From positions 39,059-103,058 of the forward strand of contig CALBDO010000014.1 of the NCBI GenBank assembly GCA_937927515.1: a stretch of 64,000 nt of DNA, written 5' to 3'. Shown piece after piece: positions 37,493 through 46,908 of the stretch. Under the pieces are notes generated by a model that was given only the letters and a program-made list of their open reading frames with translations, searched no databases and was not told the origin of the DNA. The number at the start of each line of letters is the position of its first letter. Positions within the stretch are counted from its first letter, which is position 1. The position numbers and the translations under genes are program-made. The stretch comes from Candidatus Kapaibacterium sp. Its GTDB lineage: Bacteria > Bacteroidota > Ignavibacteria > Kapaibacteriales > UBA2268.

Positions 37493-39691
37493 CTATAATA
37501 ATGGTGCGAGAATTAATGCAACAATGGAAATCAACTTAATTAGTATATTCAGGGATGGTCCAGCAGTGTCCTTAAATGGGTCGCCGACAGTATCACCAAC
37601 AACAGCAGCTTTGTGTGGTTCGGATTTTTTCTTATAGAGTACTCCATCAATTTCCAAACCTGCTTCAATCATTTTCTTTGCGTTATCCCAGGCACCGCCG
37701 GCATTTGCTTGGAATACAGCAAGTAAAAATCCAGTAGCGGTAACACCAGCAAGGAGCCCTCCAAGAGCTTCTTTGCCAAAGAATGGTAAAAATCCAATAA
37801 TCACTGGTGTAACAATTGCAAGGAGGCTTGGGAAAATCATTTGTCGTATAGCTCCCTTTGTAGCTATTGCTACACATTTTTCATATTCGGCTTTACCGTC
37901 TGCAGCTTCTAATGTTTCTATATCTTCTTTGCTCCATTCAGATTTTGGTTTGTCGCCAACTCTTTTCATCACCTCCAAAGCCGCTTTTAATGCTGGTATT
38001 TCTGAGAATTGTCTTCGAACTTCTTTCACCATAAACATTGCTGCTCTGCCAACAGCCCCAAGAGCGAAACCAGAGAAAACGAATGGCAGAAGAGCACCAA
38101 TGAATAATCCAGCAATAACGTTTGCTTTGGATATGTCTATCGAAGGTATATGGGCGGCTGTCATATATGCCCCAAACAATGCAAGAGCAGTAAGTGCTGC
38201 AGAACCAATCGCAAAACCTTTTCCTATAGCTGCGGTAGAATTTCCTACTGCATCGAGTTTATCGGTGCGTTCACGAACTTCTGGGGGTAATTCAGACATT
38301 TCTGCAATTCCGCCAGAGTTGTCAGCAATTGGACCGTAAGCGTCTGTAGATAACTGTATACCAGTTGTGGAGAGCATACCAACGGCAGCTATCGCAATAC
38401 CATAAAGACCCGCAAGTTCAAATGCTCCTATGATTGCAAATGCAATTAACAGTATCGGTAATGCAGTGGAGAGCATACCAGTGGAAATACCAGCTATAAG
38501 ATTTGTTGCTGCACCAGTTGTACTTTTTTCTGCAATCTTGCGAACGGGAGGTTTGCCCAACCCAGTATAAAATTCTGTAATTAATCCAATACCTACTCCA
38601 GCAATTAGTCCAAAAATTGTCGCAAAATACACCCCAAGCGAGTGAATTTCGAAAACTTTTCCATAGAGCGGGTCTTGATAGGTGAAACTTTCGGGAAGTA
38701 GCCACTGAATTACAAAGTACGATGCTACAAGCATTAAACCATTGGAGACAAATGTGCCAACATTGAGCGCAGCTTGTGGATTTCCACCTTCTTTTACCCG
38801 AACGAAGAAAGTTCCAATAATGGAAACAATAATTCCAATGCCAGCAAGAAACAATGGCAGAATAACTGCCGAGAGACCACCAAAGTAAGTATCTTGAAAT
38901 TCGGGTACATTGTAGAAAACAGTTCCCAAAACCATAGTGCTGACGATTGCCCCAATGAATGATTCAAAAAGGTCCGCACCCATGCCGGCTACATCACCAA
39001 CATCGTCCCCTACATTGTCTGCTATAGTTGCTGGATTCAGTGGGTGGTCCTCCGGGATACCTGCTTCGATTTTACCGACAAGGTCGGCTCCTACATCAGC
39101 ACTCTTAGTGTAGATGCCACCGCCAACTCTTGCAAAAAGCGCTATGGAGGAAGCCCCAAACGAAAATCCAGTGATTACATTTATTACCTTTAATAGCATT
39201 TCTTGTTCTTCAATTCCAAAGATATTAACGTAGATAATAAACAAAATACTAAGCCCTGTAACACCTATCCCAACCACTGCCATGCCCATGACAGAGCCAC
39301 CAGCAAATGCAACTTTAAGAGCTTGATTTAAACTAATTTTAGCTGCATTAGTCGTCCGTGCATTGGTTTTGGTTGCTATACGCATTCCAACCCAACCTGC
39401 AAGACCAGAGCAAAATGCTCCGACAACGTAAGATACTGCCAATAAAGGAGAGGAATTTTCCAAAGACGCACCTTGAATTGCCAAGAGGATTGCAATTAAA
39501 ACGACAAAAATTGCAATGACCTGGTATTCAGTCTTCAAAAAAGCCATAGCCCCGCGCGATATGTAGTTCATTATTCTTTGCATACGCTCAGTTCCGGGGT
39601 CGACTTTGTTTATCCAAGCAGTTTTCCAAATGGTATAAATAATACCTATCAAGCCAAATGCTAGTATTAAATAGATTAATGTAAGGTCCAT
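37493..39691 (-). CDS. hppA: Membrane-bound ion-pumping pyrophosphatase (K+-dependent, probably Na+-type)
   Basis: A polytopic membrane pyrophosphatase of about 732 residues coupling PPi hydrolysis to cation export. Catalytic motifs: [38 protein letters not shown] and [17 protein letters not shown]. The cytoplasmic motif [10 protein letters not shown] has Ala where K+-independent enzymes have Lys, which marks a K+-dependent enzyme. The gate glutamate occurs as DLFESF, the position of Thermotoga Na+-PPase Glu246, rather than the later DLFGSYAES of plant H+-PPase, so Na+ (or Na+/H+) pumping is predicted. The ATG at 39691 follows GGAG and is preferred over the track start at 39715. Confidence 0.94.
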   Translation of the reverse strand: MDLTLIYLILAFGLIGIIYTIWKTAWINKVDPGTERMQRIMNYISRGAMAFLKTEYQVIAIFVVLIAILLAIQGASLENSSPLLAVSYVVGAFCSGLAGWVGMRIATKTNARTTNAAKISLNQALKVAFAGGSVMGMAVVGIGVTGLSILFIIYVNIFGIEEQEMLLKVINVITGFSFGASSIALFARVGGGIYTKSADVGADLVGKIEAGIPEDHPLNPATIADNVGDDVGDVAGMGADLFESFIGAIVSTMVLGTVFYNVPEFQDTYFGGLSAVILPLFLAGIGIIVSIIGTFFVRVKEGGNPQAALNVGTFVSNGLMLVASYFVIQWLLPESFTYQDPLYGKVFEIHSLGVYFATIFGLIAGVGIGLITEFYTGLGKPPVRKIAEKSTTGAATNLIAGISTGMLSTALPILLIAFAIIGAFELAGLYGIAIAAVGMLSTTGIQLSTDAYGPIADNSGGIAEMSELPPEVRERTDKLDAVGNSTAAIGKGFAIGSAALTALALFGAYMTAAHIPSIDISKANVIAGLFIGALLPFVFSGFALGAVGRAAMFMVKEVRRQFSEIPALKAALEVMKRVGDKPKSEWSKEDIETLEAADGKAEYEKCVAIATKGAIRQMIFPSLLAIVTPVIIGFLPFFGKEALGGLLAGVTATGFLLAVFQANAGGAWDNAKKMIEAGLEIDGVLYKKKSEPHKAAVVGDTVGDPFKDTAGPSLNILIKLISIVALILAPLL

Positions 39692-39898
39692 AATACTACT
39701 CCAGAAATTAGACAAAAAAAATCAAAATTACTAAATTTAATCAAATTCTAAAGTAAAGGCAAAATTATCGCAGACTAAAAGATATTGTTATAAATTATTG
39801 ACTTATATAATCAAATTGTTGTTTTAAAATTCATACATTTATGATAAAATAATATTTTCAAGCTCCTATCGACTAATTGTATATCACTATATTAAACA

Positions 39899-41647
39899 AT
39901 GGCTTTCAAGAAAATTTATCCATACATCCGCAAACATAAAAAAAGATTGCTTTTTGGCTTCTTTATAATTTCTATTTCTAACCTTTTGGCTGTATTAATT
40001 CCAAGATTCGTTGGTAGAGCCATTGATACCATTGCAACCAAAAGTTTTCAGATAGATTTTATATTAAACCAAATTTTTTGGGTGATAATTTTAACCATTG
40101 GTAGTGGATTTTTAATGTTTCTCACCCGCAAGATAATTATTGTCCTATCTAGGGAAATTGAGTATGAGCTTCGAAAAGATTTTTTATGGCAGCTTTCGCG
40201 CCTTCCTTATTCATTTTTTGTAGATTATAGCACGGGTAAGTTAATGTCCCTTGCAACTAATGATATCTCATCCGCAAGAGAATTCCTTGGTCCAGCTGTA
40301 ATGTACACAGCAAATACAATTACTACATTTCTATTGGCTCTGTTTTTTATGTTGTCTTTGGATGTTAAATTAACATTGCTATCGATTTTGCCGCTTCCAT
40401 TGATTACAGCAACAACATACATAATTGGGAAGAAAATTCATCGTAGTTTCAAAGATGTTCAAGAGCAATTTTCAAAACTTTCGACCTTGGCTCAAGAAGT
40501 TTTTTCTGGAATTCGCCTTGTTCGTGCTTTTGTTCGAGAAGCATACGAAACGAATCAATTCCATAGATTAAGTGATGATTATCGTCAAAAGTACATACAC
40601 CTTGAATTTTTGCAATCTCTCATGATACCTTTGCTCATTGTTTTGATTGGGCTTTCTCAATTAGTTGTCATTGGCTATGGTGGTTTCCGAGTGATTGAAA
40701 AAACAATGACCATAGGTGTGGTTTCACAATTTTTTGTTTACATTAACTTGTTAATTTGGCCAGTTGCAGCAATTGGTTGGGTTACTAATTTAATTCAAAG
40801 GGCAAATGCTTCTATTGAAAGATTATGGGAGATATTCGACATTAAAATCGAGGAGGAAACCGTATCACCGATGACTCAAGAAATTCAAGATATTTCTCCT
40901 TCAATACATTTCAATGATGTGTGGTTTAGATATAAAGAAGGGCTTCCTTGGATTTTAAAAGGAATCTCATTCCAGATATCGCCTTTCTCTTCGATTGGTA
41001 TTATTGGAAGCGTTGGCTCGGGCAAAAGTACGATTCTGAGATTAATTACAAAAATTTATTCACCAACTAAGGGCTGTATATTCATTGGGGGCGTCCCTTT
41101 AAGTCAAATTCGACGAGAAATTATCAGTAGTTCTGTTGCATTTGTGCCGCAGGAACCATTTCTTTTTTCGGATACAATTGCCGAAAATGTTAGATTGGGG
41201 AAACCTAATGCTACTGATGAAGAGATAGAGCAGGTTCTTTCCCTTTCAGGTTTCGATAGAGACTTGAAAACTCTACCCGATGGTATACATACACTTGTCG
41301 GCGAAAAAGGTGTGAATTTATCGGGGGGGCAAAAGCAAAGAATAGCAATTGCTCGGGCTTTAATTGCACAGCCAAAAATCCTATTACTTGATGATGCCTT
41401 TTCTTCAGTTGATTCAGAAACAGAGCAACTAATACTTTCAAATATTTTCTCACATTTCTCGGAAACTACAAAAATTATCATTTCCAATAGAATTTCTTCT
41501 GTCATGCATTGTGATACTATTCTCTTAATTGATGATGGAAGGATTGTTGAAAAAGGAAACCATCAAAGTCTTTTACATCTGGGCGGTAAGTACCGTAGAC
41601 TTTATGAAATTCAAAAGTTAAGAGATGAAATAGAAAAAGAAAATTGA
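39899..41647 (+). CDS. ABC exporter half-transporter with degenerate ATPase site
   Basis: A 582-residue type IV ABC exporter subunit (MsbA/MdlB-like): six transmembrane segments in residues 1-310, then an ATPase domain. Walker A GSVGSGKST, Q-loop VPQEPFLFS and signature LSGGQKQR are intact. The catalytic glutamate after Walker B is Asp (ILLLDDAFSSVD), and the switch-histidine position is Asn (KIIISNRISSV). Both changes are typical of the non-hydrolysing half of heterodimeric exporters, but no partner ABC gene is adjacent. It is divergent from hppA across a 183-base A/T-rich gap. Substrate unknown: lipid, peptide or drug. Confidence 0.88.
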   Translation: MAFKKIYPYIRKHKKRLLFGFFIISISNLLAVLIPRFVGRAIDTIATKSFQIDFILNQIFWVIILTIGSGFLMFLTRKIIIVLSREIEYELRKDFLWQLSRLPYSFFVDYSTGKLMSLATNDISSAREFLGPAVMYTANTITTFLLALFFMLSLDVKLTLLSILPLPLITATTYIIGKKIHRSFKDVQEQFSKLSTLAQEVFSGIRLVRAFVREAYETNQFHRLSDDYRQKYIHLEFLQSLMIPLLIVLIGLSQLVVIGYGGFRVIEKTMTIGVVSQFFVYINLLIWPVAAIGWVTNLIQRANASIERLWEIFDIKIEEETVSPMTQEIQDISPSIHFNDVWFRYKEGLPWILKGISFQISPFSSIGIIGSVGSGKSTILRLITKIYSPTKGCIFIGGVPLSQIRREIISSSVAFVPQEPFLFSDTIAENVRLGKPNATDEEIEQVLSLSGFDRDLKTLPDGIHTLVGEKGVNLSGGQKQRIAIARALIAQPKILLLDDAFSSVDSETEQLILSNIFSHFSETTKIIISNRISSVMHCDTILLIDDGRIVEKGNHQSLLHLGGKYRRLYEIQKLRDEIEKEN

Positions 41648-41673
41648 TTTTTTCTTTTGTTTTGTAACATACC

Positions 41674-41704
41674 CTTGTTAGTTTAAGGTTTTTTTTTAAT
41701 TTTG
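41674..41704 (+). promoter_or_regulatory. Promoter of the putative glycosidase gene
   Basis: CTTG (41674-41677), a 19-base spacer and TAATTTTG (41697-41704) match the Bacteroidota promoter consensus. The ATG follows 20 bases later, with a ggag ribosome site between. Confidence 0.6.
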
Positions 41705-41724
41705 ATACGTTTATTGGAGTAAAA

Positions 41725-44607
41725 ATGTACGTACTACTATTTGCTTTTTTAATAGCTTATTTTGTCTATCAAGCTCCAAGCCAACCAACTGAATACATTT
41801 CTCGAGGAACTAAAAGCTACCTGGTTAACTACAATGCCATCAGAAACAACTACTCAATCTTGAAATTTGCTTATAAGAGATTCGCTTTTTTGGACGAAGC
41901 TTCGGCAGAGGAGATTAGATTTATTCGGAATTTCGACAAAGATTATCTAATCTTGTTTTACAAAGATGTTGTTGCACTTAATTACTACCTTCCAGAGTAC
42001 AAGGAAATGAACTTAGAGGAAGATGCTTTTCTACATACTTCCGAACCATCGTGTCTTACTGTTGTGTATGATAATGGGTGGAAGTTTCACTGGATGCCAG
42101 ACCGTAGATTTGAATTCGATACGAGTGTTAGTTTATCTTATCGATTGTACTACAGCTTCGACTCAGCCGGTACTTACACACGAGTGGACACAAACATTAA
42201 TGGAACGGAATTGGCTGTGAGCTTACCGAAATCAGCGAGATGGGTTAAAATTACTACTGTCGTTAATGATACCTTGGAAATTCCTTATGGTTTTCCGGTC
42301 GAGTTGCGCTATGAGGATGGAATACCAATTTGCTTACCTTACGAATTAAAATTAGATAAGCTTTCTGGTCAGAGCAAATACACAGCTAAATTCAAATTTC
42401 TCTCGAAATATCTTCCAGATTCTATTCATTTTTATGCGGATTTAAACAGAAGTAACACTTTCGAAAATTATGAGTTAACAAATGTTCCATTTAAAGTCGA
42501 CATTTTTGAATATCAACAGGTGTTGGGCTATCTTATTAATGCAGGAATAGAGTGTTATTTAGTGTGTTATAAAAATGGGAAAGCATACAGGTATCCCCAA
42601 ATTGGTTACTGGACTACAAATCCAAACAATCGTGTTAAGAATGAGACCTACAACTTTTTTGTGATGAATGTTTCAAACGAAAAGTGGCGGAGGAATTACA
42701 TAAACCAGGTGTTGAAGTCATTTGAAAAAGGCTACAATGGACTTTTCGCTGATGATACATGGCACGGAGTTTACAGCTGGGGAGTAGATTCTTATCCTAT
42801 TTGGAACTATTCTCATGATACTTGGCTCGATGCGGTTTATGCTTTATTAATTGAATTAAAAGACACAGTAAAAGATAAGCCATTGTATTTCAATGGATTG
42901 TTTGATGTCCGAGCTTATAAATTCTTGGAGGTTTTTGATGGTGGTATGACCGAAGGATTTGTTCACAATCATTGGTCTGGATTTTCAACAGAAGTTAGGT
43001 GGATTAGAGAATGTCAATTTGGTATTGATACTCGTAAATTCGGTAAGGACTGGCTTCCTTTAGGTGGTGTTTTTGATAATTCCCCAGAACCAAGGCTGTA
43101 CACAATTTCTTCGTATTTCCTTGTAAGTTGGGAAAATTCATTCTTTGGAAACACTCCGACGTACCAAGTGATTGGCTACTATCCAGAATTTGATATTCCT
43201 CTCGGAAGACCATTGGTCACCGCAAACGATACAATCATTGAATTGAAGAAGATTGATAAATATGGCAAATCATATTACTCTCGTGAATTTGAAAACTTTG
43301 TAGTCCTTGTAAATCCAAGTAGAAGAGATACTGTGTTTCTCCCCGAACTAGCTGGAAAATTCCAGGTTATGGTCGATTCTTTTCCTACTATTGCTGGGGG
43401 AAGGTTGTTTACAATACGTTCGGATACAGTTTTGAAGCCACTAAGTTCAAAAATTATTCTCAAGGGCACCTCAGAAGAACCTAAATTGTGTTCACCAAGT
43501 TTGAGAAATCCAAAAGTTATTATTTCTCGGTATAATGATGAAGAGCTTCTAGTCGAAGTATCGGTGGATTGTGCCGATTCTTCAACAAAAGAATTTCGAA
43601 CTGATGAGAACTTGCCTCTTTTTGTATATGCAGACCTCGTACCTTTTGGAGTAAATCAAGATTTGATTCTAAGTAACGATGGAACTCCAGCGTGTGTCGA
43701 ATTTAAGACATACTCTGGAAATGCTCGTATTCCAATGGGGGCAAATTTGAAAAATGTGAGCATTCCGATTGTTGCTATGTCCACTACTGGCTTGGTAACT
43801 ATGAGTGAAGCAACGATTGAAATAAACAATGTAGATACCTCCAATTTCATTCCTAATTTCAGTTTCGAGTTCGACATCAATACTGATGGAATCCCAGATT
43901 TTTGGAAACCATATAAAAATAATTTTGAGTACGATACTTCTGGCTTAAATGCACAGCATTTGAAACGAAGCGTTAAGGTCTTCAATAGAAATGAGCAAGA
44001 TGCTGGCGGTCTTTATACCATCATAAAATTAAACCAATCTGAACCGAAGCCAATTCTTGTAGCAGGTTGGTCGAAAGCAGAAAATGTCTCTGGTTCCAAA
44101 GACAACGATTATTCTATTTATGCCGACTTTTATGCCAAGGATGGTACTCCGTGGTACGCACGTACTTCCAAATTCAATACTGGTACCCATGATTGGGAAT
44201 ACTCGGGAACCATTCACGTCCCACAAATGCCAATTGATAAAGGTTATATTTATTGTTTATTTCGTAAGCACAGTGGTGCTGTTTGGTTCGATAATGTATT
44301 CGTTGGAGAAGTCGATACTACTGCTACTCTTATTGATGAATTAAAAGCAATTAGTATAAGGGTTCCAAATGTAATATCAGGCAAGGATGATGATGTTCTT
44401 ATAATCTCAACTTTACAGAGATTTAGTGGAACTATCTCTCTCTTTGATTTAGTGGGCAACAATTTGTTTTCAGAGAGATTTGATTTTAATGAAACGACAA
44501 TTTTGCCACTTATGCATTTACCCTTTCAATTTGCAACTGGAACTTATTTTTTGAAAATTGAAGTTGATTTAAAAACTTATGTTTTTCCAATTCTTCTGCT
44601 AAGATAA
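41725..44607 (+). CDS. Putative exported glycoside hydrolase (GHL15-like) with T9SS tail
   Basis: A 960-residue exported protein. The N terminus (MYVLLFAFLIAYFVYQA) is a signal peptide. Residues about 30-290 are mixed beta. From about 290 to 560 a TIM-barrel-like domain resembles the hypothetical glycosyl hydrolase family GHL15: GYNGLFADDTWHGVYSW, LYFNGLFD, FDGGMTEGFVHNHW and the closing FVVLVNPSRRDTVFLP. A later module NFSFEFDINTDGIPDFWKP looks like a carbohydrate-binding-type beta-sandwich. The end (GTISLFDLVGNNLF ... GTYFLKIEVD) is a T9SS sorting domain. Likely a surface polysaccharide-degrading enzyme. The candidate acids are the Asp pair in FADDTW. Activity is unproven for this family. 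Confidence 0.72.
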   Translation: MYVLLFAFLIAYFVYQAPSQPTEYISRGTKSYLVNYNAIRNNYSILKFAYKRFAFLDEASAEEIRFIRNFDKDYLILFYKDVVALNYYLPEYKEMNLEEDAFLHTSEPSCLTVVYDNGWKFHWMPDRRFEFDTSVSLSYRLYYSFDSAGTYTRVDTNINGTELAVSLPKSARWVKITTVVNDTLEIPYGFPVELRYEDGIPICLPYELKLDKLSGQSKYTAKFKFLSKYLPDSIHFYADLNRSNTFENYELTNVPFKVDIFEYQQVLGYLINAGIECYLVCYKNGKAYRYPQIGYWTTNPNNRVKNETYNFFVMNVSNEKWRRNYINQVLKSFEKGYNGLFADDTWHGVYSWGVDSYPIWNYSHDTWLDAVYALLIELKDTVKDKPLYFNGLFDVRAYKFLEVFDGGMTEGFVHNHWSGFSTEVRWIRECQFGIDTRKFGKDWLPLGGVFDNSPEPRLYTISSYFLVSWENSFFGNTPTYQVIGYYPEFDIPLGRPLVTANDTIIELKKIDKYGKSYYSREFENFVVLVNPSRRDTVFLPELAGKFQVMVDSFPTIAGGRLFTIRSDTVLKPLSSKIILKGTSEEPKLCSPSLRNPKVIISRYNDEELLVEVSVDCADSSTKEFRTDENLPLFVYADLVPFGVNQDLILSNDGTPACVEFKTYSGNARIPMGANLKNVSIPIVAMSTTGLVTMSEATIEINNVDTSNFIPNFSFEFDINTDGIPDFWKPYKNNFEYDTSGLNAQHLKRSVKVFNRNEQDAGGLYTIIKLNQSEPKPILVAGWSKAENVSGSKDNDYSIYADFYAKDGTPWYARTSKFNTGTHDWEYSGTIHVPQMPIDKGYIYCLFRKHSGAVWFDNVFVGEVDTTATLIDELKAISIRVPNVISGKDDDVLIISTLQRFSGTISLFDLVGNNLFSERFDFNETTILPLMHLPFQFATGTYFLKIEVDLKTYVFPILLLR

Positions 44608-44654
44608 TTTTTTCTTTCATAATTTGCAGTTGCTCTTTTGTTTAAATTAACATT

Positions 44655-45986
44655 TTGATATTTGTGGATAAAGAAAAGAGAAGTTCACAAAATTTTGCGA
44701 GAACGGAGGATACTTCGACTGATAGTCTAAAACAAATTTTTCATGAATTGAGCAATAGATTAAACGATTTATTTGCTATTGATGATGTTCGATTGTTTTT
44801 GCTCCCGGATTATTCAGTGAAACCTCAATTGGAGTTGAGGACACTCGAGGAATTACTCGAACGAGATAAACAGCGGGAGAAGGATGGCTTTCCACGTAGA
44901 ATTCGTATTGGTAAATTAATGCGTCCAGACGAAAGCGGTAAGCCTAAAATTGTTATTGTGCCAACTACTGTTGAACCAAAGTTTTACCACGATACCCGTA
45001 TTACCGAAGAAGAGCCACAAACTGGTGGTACTGGCGAAGAGGAAGAGGGCGAGATACTTGGAGAAGCACCCATGCACCCAGAGGAGGGCGAAGGCGAAGG
45101 TTTCGGAGCTGGCCAAGGAGGAGACTCTCGTCACGAAATTAGCGAAGGGGCTTTCGACCTTGGCCGTATATTAACAGAGAAGTTTGAACTTCCCAATATC
45201 AAACCCAAAGGCAAAAAACCCTCCTTCACAAAATTTCAATATGATTTAACAGATATTCATCGTGGCTTTGGACAAATTTTAACTAAAAAGGAAACTCTGA
45301 AATCTATCTTAAAAACAAATCTCTTACTTGGCAGAATTGACAATACATTGCAAGCAGACACCTCGGATTTTCTTGTCACCCCTAGTGACCACATCTATCG
45401 TATACTCTCCAAAGAAAAAGATTACGAAGCACAGGCTGTTGTGTTTTTTATCCGAGATTTCTCTGGCTCTATGCAAGGAAAACCAACTGAAGTCATAACG
45501 AGACAGCACATTTTCATTTATAGTTGGTTGATGTATCAGTACCAAAGTAATGTTAATACCCGCTTCGTTTTGCACGATACTACTGCTCGCGAAGTTCCAG
45601 ATTTTTGGACGTATATCCGATTGCAGGTTGCTGGGGGAACACGCGTTGCTCCTGCTTTTCAGTTAGTGGCGAGAACAATCGAAGAAGAAAGACTTTACAT
45701 CGAAAATAACATTTACGTCTTCTACGGTGGTGATGGCGATGATTGGGATGAAGATGGAAAGGAGACAATCGAGGCTATGAGAAGAATGTTTCCCTATGTA
45801 AATCGCATTGGAATTACTATTGCTCGAAATCCTTGGGGCGGTGCTACAAAATCTGTTGTTGAAAAATATGTTGAAAGAAGTGGGATACTTAAAGAGAAGC
45901 CAGAGTTGGTACGTATAGATGGTTTTGATGCCGAAAGTTACGACGAAAATAGAATAATTCAAGGTATTAGAATTTTAGTAAGTTAA
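44655..45986 (+). CDS. DUF444 / YeaH-YhbH family protein with VWA-like fold
   Basis: A 443-residue DUF444 protein. It has an N-terminal region with LRTLEELLERDKQREKDGFPRR, a low-complexity Glu/Gly stretch (residues about 125-165), and then a VWA-like domain with the MIDAS motif FFIRDFSGSMQGKP and the family signature YGGDGDDWDEDG. Family members usually neighbour the serine kinase PrkA and SpoVR and act in stress or stationary-phase responses. Neither partner is in this window. The start is uncertain: TTG at 44655 or GTG at 44664, neither with a good ribosome site. Confidence 0.85.
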   Translation: MIFVDKEKRSSQNFARTEDTSTDSLKQIFHELSNRLNDLFAIDDVRLFLLPDYSVKPQLELRTLEELLERDKQREKDGFPRRIRIGKLMRPDESGKPKIVIVPTTVEPKFYHDTRITEEEPQTGGTGEEEEGEILGEAPMHPEEGEGEGFGAGQGGDSRHEISEGAFDLGRILTEKFELPNIKPKGKKPSFTKFQYDLTDIHRGFGQILTKKETLKSILKTNLLLGRIDNTLQADTSDFLVTPSDHIYRILSKEKDYEAQAVVFFIRDFSGSMQGKPTEVITRQHIFIYSWLMYQYQSNVNTRFVLHDTTAREVPDFWTYIRLQVAGGTRVAPAFQLVARTIEEERLYIENNIYVFYGGDGDDWDEDGKETIEAMRRMFPYVNRIGITIARNPWGGATKSVVEKYVERSGILKEKPELVRIDGFDAESYDENRIIQGIRILVS

Positions 45987-46036
45987 AATTTTCAAATTTT
46001 CTTTTCGTTTGTATTTTTTAATAATTTGAGGTTTCT

Positions 46037-46741
46037 ATGAAAAGATATCTTTTGTTAGCACTATTGGTTTTATTCCCATTTTTTGTCTTTGCCCAACCTA
46101 AGCTTGAAATTGTTGGTGGTGATAGCTACGACTGGGGTACCGTGAAACCTACACAGGACCCATTAAAAGCGAAAATTAAGATTAAAAACGTTGGGACAGA
46201 GCTTCTTAAAATTACAGAAGTAAAACCAGGATGCGGTTGCACTACGGCTCCTCTTGATAAGAATGAACTCAAGCCCGGTGAAGAAGCTTCGCTCGATGTT
46301 ACCTTGCGAATTGCTGGCTTCTCTGGAAATGTGACTAAAAGTATAAGAATTGCTTCAAATGACCCATCAAATCCAAACAAGTATCTTTATTTAAAAGCAA
46401 ATGTTTTTCATCCAATTTCAATTACTCCCACTTCTTATCTAGCATTTAATGAGATGACCGTTGGCCAAGAAGCAACAGCAAAAGTAACTTTAAAGAATAA
46501 TACAAGTCAAGATATTACCATCACAGACGTGGAGGTAGTACCAGATAATCTTAATGTGAACTTGCCAAAAAAATTGGTCTTGAAAGCAAACGAAAGCTAC
46601 GATGTTATTGCAAAGTTTATCCCCGACAAAAAAGGTTACTTCAACTGTTCAATTAAAATGAAGACAAGTAATTCGGACCAAAAAGAAATTGTTATACCTG
46701 GCTACGGAAACGTAAAAGAAAGTCCAATATTTAATAATTAA
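46037..46741 (+). CDS. Exported DUF1573 protein
   Basis: A 234-residue protein with a signal peptide (MKRYLLLALLVLFPFFVFAQ) and the DUF1573 signature: YDWGTVKPTQDPLKAKIKIKN, then VKPGCGCTTAPLDKNELKPGE. A second Ig-like half (TPTSYLAFNEMTVGQEATAKV) suggests two ASPM-SPD-2-Hydin-like beta-sandwiches. Common in Bacteroidota periplasm or surface, with unknown function. A gaggt ribosome site precedes the ATG, and a strong terminator follows. Confidence 0.88.
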   Translation: MKRYLLLALLVLFPFFVFAQPKLEIVGGDSYDWGTVKPTQDPLKAKIKIKNVGTELLKITEVKPGCGCTTAPLDKNELKPGEEASLDVTLRIAGFSGNVTKSIRIASNDPSNPNKYLYLKANVFHPISITPTSYLAFNEMTVGQEATAKVTLKNNTSQDITITDVEVVPDNLNVNLPKKLVLKANESYDVIAKFIPDKKGYFNCSIKMKTSNSDQKEIVIPGYGNVKESPIFNN

Positions 46742-46766
46742 TATTTTAAATTGGGTCCCTAGCTAT

Positions 46767-46799
46767 CCCCCCTTATTTAAACCCAATAAAAAGGGGGGG
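46767..46799 (+). terminator. Rho-independent terminator after the DUF1573 gene
   Basis: CCCCCCTT pairs with AAGGGGGG around a 16-base A/T-rich loop, followed by TATTTTGTTTTC. It ends the + strand transcript before the convergent hemerythrin-PAS gene. Confidence 0.8.
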
Positions 46800-46908
46800 T
46801 ATTTTGTTTTCATCGCAATTCGTACACTTGGTTTTCAAATCCAATTTGATTCATCTTCAACTCATAAAGAAATTTATGTTGGTTTTCAAGTTATATCGAT
46901 TAAAAGCT

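Noticed and set aside
37773-38339. 188-residue + strand ORF opposite hppA
   Set aside because: The minus strand encodes conserved membrane pyrophosphatase motifs. The antisense product has no recognisable motif or ribosome site.
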